This document shows, piece by piece, positions 45,485 through 54,300 of a stretch of 64,000 bases of DNA. The notes below the pieces were generated by a model. That model was not told where the DNA came from. It did not search any database and saw nothing but the letters and a program-made list of their open reading frames with translations. The DNA is from Novipirellula caenicola (lineage in GTDB: Bacteria; Planctomycetota; Planctomycetia; Pirellulales; Pirellulaceae), in the NCBI RefSeq assembly GCF_039545035.1, contig NZ_BAABRO010000014.1:124001-188000 (forward strand). Reading direction: 5' to 3'. A program made the translations under genes and the position numbers. Position 1 is the first letter of the stretch, and the number at the start of each line of letters is the position of its first letter.

Positions 45485-48400
45485 GTGTCAGCTTCAATTT
45501 CTACGCGTCCGTTACCCTCTGTTATGACCGTCAAACTGAGATCGGTTCGATGGCGGCACGCAATCTACGCTGCCATCCGCGCCCTTTCGGTCGGATGGTG
45601 CGTGTTGCTTTCATTGATGATGCTATCGATGGCACTGGATTGGTTGTTTCCGTTCATGAATCCCCCGGTGCGACTGTTGATGACGTCATCAACGTTGATC
45701 GCAACGGTGATCATGGTGATCGTGATGGGAATCAATCCGATCCGTCGATCATTGGGATGGCATCACGCCGCGAGTTGTGTCGACGTCGGCGTCCCCCAAT
45801 TGGAAGAGCGTTGGTCTACGGTCGCAAGTTTGTCAACACGCGATCAATCCGCTGATTCGGCAACTGCCAAGGCGATGGCGGCCCAGGTCACCAGCGAAGC
45901 AATCGCGATGGAGCGAATTGTCCGCCCCGATGCAATTGCGTCGCCGGTCCCACTTCGACGGACGATTGTGGCCGCCGCCATCATGGGCATCATCCTTGTC
46001 GGCATGATTGCAGCTAGTCCCGAACAAATTTCAATTTTGTTGCAGCGGTTCTGGAATCCCACGACGAACATTACCGCGACACAGTTAACCAATGTGACGG
46101 GTGATCTGCGAGTGCCTCGCGGTGACACCATCAATCTGGTCACGAAGCTGAGCGGAGTGAGTCGTTCGATGGCGATGTTGACGCTGCGAGACGACGAGGG
46201 GCATGAACAAACACATCGACTGCGACCGGACGACGAAATAGCGGATCAGTTTTCGCACCCATTGCGTGTCGATCAATCGCTGAGCTACCGCATTCGCTCG
46301 GGCGACGCACAAACCGATTGGAATCATGTACAAGCGATCGATTACCCTGAGATTGCAGAGTTGCAGTTTTCAATCGAGTTCCCTGAGTATACCGATCGTC
46401 CGAGCGTGCATCGCGACCTACTTCCACGACGTATCAAGGTTGTCCAGGGCAGCTATCTGACGTTGGCGATCAAGCCTCTTGAATCTCCGCAACGCCTTTC
46501 GATTTCCATCGCTGCACCAAAGCAATCGGTCCGCGATGTGGAATCCGATCAAACGTCGCAGAATGAAACGGTGCAAGACTTAGTGCCGGATGCGGATGGA
46601 TGGTACCAATTCCGCATGCAACTGATCGACGATGTCGTGATTCGTCCTATGTTAGAGAGTCGCGATGGATTGACCAACCAACGAAAAACGTTCTGCCGGA
46701 TCGACGTGATCGAAGACAAAGCTCCTGTTGCACGCGTCATCAGCCCGACCGATGAGATGGCGGTCGCCGTCGATGAAACGATCGAGATCGAATTCGAAGC
46801 CCATGACGATCACGGAATTGCCACCGCGGAGTTGGTGATTTACGACGAAACACAGAAAGACGCCGAGGGAAATCCAAAAGTCGTCGCGGTGAAAGAAATT
46901 CCGCTTGGCGACCAGAAGATGCAAAAGCATGTGATGTGGAAAACCCAGCTCGATTTAAAGGAGCTAAATTTGCCGGAAGGAAGCGAAATCAGTTATGCAG
47001 TCCGCGTTTCTGACAATCGCAATGTCCCCGCCGCAGAGCCCTCGACGCCTGATTCGCCGTCGCCGCCGGATCCTTCGTCGCCGCCTGCTCCAAATACCGG
47101 CGACCAAGATGGGACGCGGATCGCAGCGATACCGAAGCAAACAGCTGACGATCCGGCCACCAAAAGCAATGCGACGTCGCTTAAAGCCAACGAAGAAGGA
47201 CTGGCCCGTCAAGACAGCGATGACACTGATCGGATGCCAACACTAGCGGATTCCACTGCCAAGCAATCCGAAAAGCCTCAAACCGTGCCGAACGAGACCG
47301 ACAAGGATCCGGCCGCCGTTGCCAATCCGTCCCGATCGGATGCGTATCAGTCTGCATCCGATCCCGCCTCGAAACAGAACCCGAAGGCGAAGGAACCAGC
47401 GTCCTCAGACAAACAAATCGCAAAAAAATCAGAGGACGATAAAGCTCGCGGGGACGCCAGCGAAACAAACTCGCCGCAAATGACTGCCGACGATCCACGG
47501 GATCAAACTGCGAAAAACCGCGACGGAAGTTCAACCGCCAAAACTGCTGGCAAAAACGACAGCGTCGAGAAAGACAAGTCAAATCGTGACGTAGCGAACA
47601 AGGATAATGTCGTCACGGAGGAAGCGGCTCAAAAACGTGACTCGGACCCCTCCAATGCGATGCCCGAGCCGAATAAACGAGATGACGCAGCGTCGCCGGC
47701 GGCATCCAGTCTGGAGAATGTTACTGCTAAACCATCCCCCAGCAACACACCACCGCCGCCTCCTGCGAAGTATTCACTCGAGCCACAACGCAGTCGTAGC
47801 GGCCAAAACACGATGACCGGACGACGGCGGTTGAAAATTACCGCAAGATTGGCCGCGATTGCCGAGGCGAACGATCTTCCTGGCGAAGAAATGGAGGTGC
47901 GTGATAACGTTGTCGCGATCGACAAAATGCTCGCTGAGGTCGAAACGGGGCTGAAGCAATTGCTCGACCACCGAATCGCCGATGCGGATCGGGCAGAACA
48001 GTTCCGGCGGTTGGATGTCGGACTAGGAAACATCGAAGCGTATGTCGCGGATCTGCGAGAGCAAACGAAACAGAATCAATATGCCTTTGTGGGACTGCAA
48101 ATGGTCGACATCGCACGGACCCACGTCACTCCGGCCCGAGACCGTGTGTTCGCCGCCATCCAACGACCCAACGCCAGCGACGCGGATGCCACGGTGTCGC
48201 TGCAACACGTGGTCCGTGCACGAGAGTTATTGGATGCTTTGCTGAAACGCTACGACCGTGTGGTTCAGGAAAAGAAGTTGAAACGTTCGCTCGACGAAAC
48301 CGTCACAATGTACGAGATCTATATCGAGAAGCGACGAACCTTGATGCGGGAATCACGGCAGAACCGTAACCCGCTCGAACGCAAAATGGGGATCATCGAG

Positions 48401-50086
48401 GTCGACCAAGAATACCTCGATCGCTTCGCGGAAGTCGTCAAGCTGCGTCGCGAGATGATGGACGAGTTCGCGCAAATGCTCGGCGATGATCCGCGACTGC
48501 TTTCCCGATATCTCGAATTAGTCAAACGCCGGCGAAATTCGTTGCGAGACCGACTAACCGATATCTCGCAGCGACAATATGATGCGACCGAAGAAGTGTT
48601 GGGATGGTTACAGATTGACGAAAGTCAAAAGCCGGATCTGTGGACGATCATCGTCGAATTGCGTTTACACTCGGCAACGGAGTTGGCCAAAGATGCTGCG
48701 GAACTAGCCGAACGGATCGAAAAGCAAATGCCGCTTGAACTTGATGCTGCCGTTGGCACCCCCGCAGATGTCATTCGTCAAGCGAAACAGATCGCGAGTC
48801 TCGCTCGCACCATCAGCTTTGACGCTGACAAGGTAATCGCAGCGGCGGGGGCCGTGGAAGAAAAGAGCTCTTTGGTTGATCATGCTCGGACACTGGTCGC
48901 CCAATTCGACCGCTTCTCTGCAACGCTCGATCGTTTGTTGTTCGAAAACGAGGCGGTCGATGCGATCACGGACTACGTCGAGCCTCGCATGTTGGAAACG
49001 CGGACCGTCGCCGACCAGGCAGACGCCTGGGCCATATTGAGCCAAAGTTTGGCGGAACAATCTTTTTCGCGGATTGTCAAAACGGAACAGCATCGCATCG
49101 CCGTCGAAACGCAAATGTTGCGAGTCGAAATGCTTGACATGAAGACCGAATTAGACGGCCAATTTCAACAGTTCGCGGAGTCTTCGGTCCCCAACGAGAT
49201 CGCGGTCATGATCGAGCAATTGCATCGGTTGATGGAGACGATCACGTTCAACCAAGCCGCAGCAGCATTTCGGGCAGGTCAGACGCAACTCGATTCCGCC
49301 GCCCGACAACAACAACTTGCCACCGAGCGGTTGATCGACGCCGAACAGCTCTTCGACAAGATTCGTCATGCCGTCGTCGACGCGTTGGACCAATACGATA
49401 TGCAAAATCCGAATATTGCCGACCTTCGCGATCCCACACTCGATGAGTTTCTAGCACGACTCGAACGCGAGCCTAATATTGCGGCCCAATTGGGGATTCC
49501 CAATCGCCCGCGAAATCTGCGTGTGATCGCGGATTCGGTTTTCTGGCAGCAGAGCGGCGCGGGGGCCCTCGGAGAATCGGGACAGGCCGCTGCAGCAAGA
49601 TCAAAAGAAGCAATGAAAATGAAGCGAGCTTCTAAAAACGCCAAAAAGGACAAGCCTGAGCCACAGAAGCTATCGGACGAGCAACGCGAGAAACGCGAAG
49701 AAGCAAAGAAGGCTCAGCAGATGCTCGAAAAATCGTTGGTCGAAATCCAAGAACAACGAGACGATCCGAAGACGACCGAAGCGCAACGACGCCGCTTGGA
49801 ACAGCTCGCCGAGGACGTGCAGAAAATGATCGATCTTTCTGACGACGATAATGGCGACCGTGCCGCGTGGGAGCGAATCGTCCAATCGGACGAGGCCGCG
49901 ACGCTACTGCAAGCGATCTCCGCTGGCAAAGCAATTCCCGATCAACAATGGAACAAACTGCTTTCCACGCTCGATGATGGGCTTTGGCAGGTTCGCGGCA
50001 AACAACCGCCTGCGGCCTATCGCAAAGCCATCGAACAATACCAAGACCAGATCCGCGAACTGATGCAGACAATCGATGAAGACTAG
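45485..50086 (+). CDS. Giant coiled-coil membrane protein of the MoxR operon
   Basis: The protein is 1533 residues from GTG 45485, chosen for its two-base spacing to the previous gene; ATG 45524 is an alternative 13 codons in. An open frame from 45263 would lie within the upstream gene and is rejected. Three membrane helices sit near the N-terminus (about 35-55, 60-80 and 160-178). Beta-rich domains follow to about 510. A highly charged low-complexity stretch (about 515-760) is rich in Lys, Asp, Ser, Pro and Gln ('SEKPQTVPNETDKDP', 'KPSPSNTPPPPPAK'). The last half is almost wholly helical and probably coiled coil, ending in a Lys/Glu-rich block. It resembles DUF4175-type large membrane proteins encoded in similar clusters, but I am not sure of the family. 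It overlaps the following gene by eleven bases. Confidence 0.8.
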   Translation: MSASISTRPLPSVMTVKLRSVRWRHAIYAAIRALSVGWCVLLSLMMLSMALDWLFPFMNPPVRLLMTSSTLIATVIMVIVMGINPIRRSLGWHHAASCVDVGVPQLEERWSTVASLSTRDQSADSATAKAMAAQVTSEAIAMERIVRPDAIASPVPLRRTIVAAAIMGIILVGMIAASPEQISILLQRFWNPTTNITATQLTNVTGDLRVPRGDTINLVTKLSGVSRSMAMLTLRDDEGHEQTHRLRPDDEIADQFSHPLRVDQSLSYRIRSGDAQTDWNHVQAIDYPEIAELQFSIEFPEYTDRPSVHRDLLPRRIKVVQGSYLTLAIKPLESPQRLSISIAAPKQSVRDVESDQTSQNETVQDLVPDADGWYQFRMQLIDDVVIRPMLESRDGLTNQRKTFCRIDVIEDKAPVARVISPTDEMAVAVDETIEIEFEAHDDHGIATAELVIYDETQKDAEGNPKVVAVKEIPLGDQKMQKHVMWKTQLDLKELNLPEGSEISYAVRVSDNRNVPAAEPSTPDSPSPPDPSSPPAPNTGDQDGTRIAAIPKQTADDPATKSNATSLKANEEGLARQDSDDTDRMPTLADSTAKQSEKPQTVPNETDKDPAAVANPSRSDAYQSASDPASKQNPKAKEPASSDKQIAKKSEDDKARGDASETNSPQMTADDPRDQTAKNRDGSSTAKTAGKNDSVEKDKSNRDVANKDNVVTEEAAQKRDSDPSNAMPEPNKRDDAASPAASSLENVTAKPSPSNTPPPPPAKYSLEPQRSRSGQNTMTGRRRLKITARLAAIAEANDLPGEEMEVRDNVVAIDKMLAEVETGLKQLLDHRIADADRAEQFRRLDVGLGNIEAYVADLREQTKQNQYAFVGLQMVDIARTHVTPARDRVFAAIQRPNASDADATVSLQHVVRARELLDALLKRYDRVVQEKKLKRSLDETVTMYEIYIEKRRTLMRESRQNRNPLERKMGIIEVDQEYLDRFAEVVKLRREMMDEFAQMLGDDPRLLSRYLELVKRRRNSLRDRLTDISQRQYDATEEVLGWLQIDESQKPDLWTIIVELRLHSATELAKDAAELAERIEKQMPLELDAAVGTPADVIRQAKQIASLARTISFDADKVIAAAGAVEEKSSLVDHARTLVAQFDRFSATLDRLLFENEAVDAITDYVEPRMLETRTVADQADAWAILSQSLAEQSFSRIVKTEQHRIAVETQMLRVEMLDMKTELDGQFQQFAESSVPNEIAVMIEQLHRLMETITFNQAAAAFRAGQTQLDSAARQQQLATERLIDAEQLFDKIRHAVVDALDQYDMQNPNIADLRDPTLDEFLARLEREPNIAAQLGIPNRPRNLRVIADSVFWQQSGAGALGESGQAAAARSKEAMKMKRASKNAKKDKPEPQKLSDEQREKREEAKKAQQMLEKSLVEIQEQRDDPKTTEAQRRRLEQLAEDVQKMIDLSDDDNGDRAAWERIVQSDEAATLLQAISAGKAIPDQQWNKLLSTLDDGLWQVRGKQPPAAYRKAIEQYQDQIRELMQTIDED

Positions 50087-51338
50087 CAATTTGCAGAACG
50101 GCAATCGATGTCGGCGGTTTTTCGCTGTCGCTTTTTCCGGGGACTCGATCAAGGCGAGTGCACGTTGCATCGGTACGCTGGTGCTGTTGACGACAATCGG
50201 GTTCTTGCTGGGGATAATCGATGGGCAACACGTCTATGGACAACAAGACAGCGGTTCGGTGATCACAACCAACACAAATTTGAGCGCCGCACTTCCGGCC
50301 AGCCAGTGGGCGCGAGTGGAGTCCTCGGTTGACCGTGGATTAAAGTGGTTGGCCAGCCAACAAGCCGAAGATGGTCGTTTCCCCAGCGACGAGATCGCTC
50401 AACCCGCCGTCACGTCGATGGCAATCATGGCGTTTCTTTCGCGTGGTCATCTGCCCGATCAAGGACCGTATGGCGAAAACATCACGCGGGGGATCGACTT
50501 TGTGCTGAGCACGCAGCGGCGTCGCGGTTACTTTTCCCTGTTGCCAGTGATTCCTCCGTCACAACATCTGACCCCATCGCAGACCGTCGTGTACAACCAT
50601 TCGATTGCGGGATTGATGCTTGGCGAAGTCTATGGAATGTGCTCAGGCGAACGATCCGAACGAATTGAAGAGGCAATCCATCGGGCGTTGATTTATCACC
50701 GCGAGGTGCAATCGCGAACCAAGGCGGCCGAAGCCGACAACGGCGGATGGCGGTACGGGTATCCCGAAAGCCCAACGGCATCGTCGGACATGTCCGTCAC
50801 CGGGTGGGCGTTAATGTTTCTGCGGTCGGCGCGGAACGCGGAATTTAATGTCCCCAAACAATACTTCGACGAAGGCTTGGATTTTGTCCAACGATGCTAC
50901 GAACGCGATCTGTCGCAGCACGAAAAAGGAGTGTTTCGATACCGGCCTGTCGAGTCGCAACCATCGAATCCGCAGATCTCTCTGGCCAATACCGCCTCGG
51001 CGACACTGACGTTGATCTTGGGTGGACGCCAAGACCACGAAGGGGTCGCTACTGCGGTACGATGGTTCCGCAGCCGGGCGTACCCTAATCCTTGGCAAAA
51101 CAACTATTACTATTTGGCCAGCTATTACAGCAGCCAAGCGATGGCACAAGTCGGCGGGGACGCCTGGGATCAGATCTTCCCGCAAATCGCCGCCGGCATG
51201 CTCGAGGAACAAACCGATAGCGGCGGATGGCCTGCGGGCGGCGCCAACGAAAAACATTTTGGCCAGACCTATAGCACCTCGCTAGCGATCCTAGCGCTGA
51301 CTCCCGCCTACGGTCTGCTGCCGATTTACCAGCGTTAA
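50076..51338 (+). CDS. Alpha/alpha-toroid (prenyltransferase/squalene-cyclase-like) protein
   Basis: The protein is 420 residues. A hydrophobic segment at about 31-48 is a signal peptide or anchor. The rest shows tandem helix pairs with 'GLKWLASQQAEDGRFPS', 'GIDFVLSTQRRRGYFS', 'NGGWRYGYPES', 'DSGGWPAGG' and 'YSTSLAILALTPAYGLLPIYQR'. This is the terpene-cyclase/prenyltransferase toroid fold also found in bacterial thioester and complement-like proteins. The catalytic Asp-rich motifs of squalene-hopene cyclases (DxDD) are not visible, so a binding role is more likely than cyclisation. Export through the N-terminal segment also argues against cytosolic lipid synthesis. The gene overlaps the coiled-coil gene by eleven bases and lies 51 bases before the next gene. 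Confidence 0.8.
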   Translation: MKTSNLQNGNRCRRFFAVAFSGDSIKASARCIGTLVLLTTIGFLLGIIDGQHVYGQQDSGSVITTNTNLSAALPASQWARVESSVDRGLKWLASQQAEDGRFPSDEIAQPAVTSMAIMAFLSRGHLPDQGPYGENITRGIDFVLSTQRRRGYFSLLPVIPPSQHLTPSQTVVYNHSIAGLMLGEVYGMCSGERSERIEEAIHRALIYHREVQSRTKAAEADNGGWRYGYPESPTASSDMSVTGWALMFLRSARNAEFNVPKQYFDEGLDFVQRCYERDLSQHEKGVFRYRPVESQPSNPQISLANTASATLTLILGGRQDHEGVATAVRWFRSRAYPNPWQNNYYYLASYYSSQAMAQVGGDAWDQIFPQIAAGMLEEQTDSGGWPAGGANEKHFGQTYSTSLAILALTPAYGLLPIYQR

Positions 51339-51389
51339 TTTGCGATTGAGAACACCCCAGACCTAAATATTCAAAACGCAATCGAAAAA

Positions 51390-54300
51390 TTGAATCTTCT
51401 TAGATGGAATGATCCCTTGACCCGAATTCTTCTCGTCATCCTAATCACCCTGTCTGCGACTTTCGTCCATGCTCAGAATCTAAGGCTCGATGCAATCAAT
51501 GATGCGAACCTCGTGCAATCGCTCCGCGAATCGGTTGCGATGTCCGAATCAGCGTCGTCGGATATGCTCGGTGCGCGGGCAGCAACGATCAACCGGCATT
51601 TGCTGCAATTGTCCGCCGACGAGCGTTACGAAATACTCAACGATTTCACGCTGCCGGACTCAGTGAAAGAGGATCTTGCTTGTTTTGCGTGCCTCTGTAA
51701 TGTCGAAGCTCCACCGCGTGAATTCGCTCGTTTGATCGGCAAACGCCCACAGACCGACGTGTTTGCAGTTCCTAGCGTCGCACACGTTGAAGGGCTTTTC
51801 AGCTCGGCGTGGTCACTCGTTAGCACGGCCAAAGAAATCGGACGTCTGCACGAGTTGACTCAGCAGGTGAACGCGAGGTCAGGCAGCAACGCTGACTATC
51901 TCACACTGCTGCTTTCGATTGCTGGGGCACGTGGGGTGGATGCAACGACCATCGAAGATCGGAAGGACGCTTGGCTCGAAAAATTGAAAACGGAAGCCAA
52001 TCCCAATGCAATACAAGCCGTCGTGGTTGCCGCCGTCGCGGTAGAGTCGGATTCGCACGCCAGCCTTGTTGATACGATTGCGACACTGCTGGACAAATCC
52101 GATTCGGTTCCGATGTCGCTAAAACAGTGGTTGCGAGAGATTCAGCTGCGATCTCGTGCGGTGCCAGAAACGAAATCCCTTCAGCTAAATCAGGATTGGA
52201 TTCGCATACCGGGAAATTCGCGTTGGTACCTTTATGAAGGGCATCTGATGCAGGCAACCGCGGGACCATCGTCGATTCTGTATCGCTATCCCATTAGCGG
52301 AGATTTTCGCTTTCAAATCGAGCAGCTTGCGACCGGCAGTCGCGATGACAATTACGCGGGGTATGGAGGACTCGACGTCAGATGGGAGGGATATCGTCGG
52401 TTCGAGCTCAATCGTCGTGCGATTGAGAGGCAAGCGGGGACGCTACGGTTTTGGGTCAATGGTCACCCAGTACGGACTGCGGCGGCGACCGAGACGTCGC
52501 CTTGGTTGTTGTTGCACGGCGAGGGCCTGCCAAACCATCGCTATCGCAATCCCAAACTGTCGGGATCCCCGCTTGTGCTAAATGAAGTTTCGATGATCGG
52601 CGAAGACTCGCGACATGGATGGTCGACGTATGCAGAGCAAACAGACGACGCGCTATGGACAGTCAACGAGGGAGTGCTGCAAAGCGTGCAAACCGATTCG
52701 CCGCGACGTCAACGGCTGCTCCGCTACGTGCGTCCGTTACTCACTGAGGAAACATTCGAATACGAGTTCTTATCGTCCAGCGATCAAGTGGTCCATCCTG
52801 CACTTGGGAAACTCGTTTTTCTGATCGAGCCAACCGGGGTGAAGGTGCACTGGGTCACCGACGGAGAACTCGAATGGACCGGGTTACCAGAGGACAACGC
52901 CTTGCTGGAACCACTCGCACGGCGAGGGCCCCGGTCGTTACCTCTACGGGACAACCAATGGAACCATGTTCTGTTGAAACGCACTGATGACAACGTCAGT
53001 GTCACACTTAACGATACGTTGATCTATGAACGGACGATTGACGAGCTCGATGACACGCGTCTCGGTTTCTATCATGACCCGTCAAAAGAGTCGGTTCGAG
53101 TGCGTGCGGCAAAGTTGCGAGGCGATTGGCCACAAACAATCGACGTCGAGAGATTCTTGCAGGCCGATGTCACTCCCGATCAAGTTGCCCTCAATTCGGC
53201 ACCGGATCTTTTCCCGGAGGCGATTCTTTGCTCGAACACGCGAGAAATCATTCGTTTGGCTAGTGAAATGGAGCCTGAACAACGCTACGCATTTTTATCC
53301 GACTGGGTACTGCCGGGATCCTCGCATCGGACGTTTCGCCTTGATGGCCATTTCGTTCCTCAGGACGCCAACGAAACCTCTGGCGAACATCAACACAACG
53401 CCGGCCATCATTCGCATGGGCATTTGATTGCTCCTGCGACCGAACTCATTGCAACCGCAAAGGCGTTGGGGCGGCTGTTGGAACTGATGTTAAAGATCAA
53501 GCAAGGTCCCGACGACACGCTCGAGCAAAAGCGTGCTCGGGCGGCGATGTTGGCATTGGTTCAAGCAGCCCAAGGAGACGTTGATCACGCTCACGAAAGC
53601 CTTGAAACGCTTTACAAATGGGTGAGTGAAGCACCGGATCTGACGCCGGATCAACTTTGGCCCGAGGTCTTGGTGGCTCACGCGTTTGCGGATGATCCCG
53701 ATGCCGCCAGCGTCCTGGCGGATCTGTTGACGATGCTTAAACCTGCCACATTCAACGATGCGAATACAGTTGGAATCGAATTGCTCAATGTCTTGCAATT
53801 CCTTGACGTTGCAATTCAAGCCGAGGATGTGGACCTACCACAAATCGAACCCAAGTTTTGGGTTGTGTCGTCGCCAGTCGATGCGATGAAGCGTTTAGCC
53901 GGGGGCGGCAAGGCGACTTGGGTTGCCAAGCCAGGGCGAATGCAAGCGATTGGGGGTCACGGGATCGAACAAATCTTTTATCGCTATCCGCTCGAAGGCG
54001 ACTTTGAGTTCGAATTTCAGCATTCACTGCGAAATAGCACGGGATGTCAGGTCTTGATTGGCGGACAGTGTATTCAGGTTTCCAGATGGAACATCCGAAA
54101 CGGTCCGATCGATGGCCCCCTCACCTCGACGAAAATCGATCCAGATCTGTCAGCCGAAGGCCTTTTACTGCATCAACGTTTCTCGGTGAAAAACGGGGTG
54201 TGCACGGTGTTTGCCGATGGACGCGAAGTCTTGCAGCTTCCCGTTCAGCCGGGATTCCCTTGGATCGCGATTCGTCAGGCGTACAAACAGTCGACACGCT

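Noticed and set aside
49632-50246. 204-residue minus-strand frame across a gene junction
   Set aside because: It is antisense to two well-supported overlapping genes and has no recognisable features.
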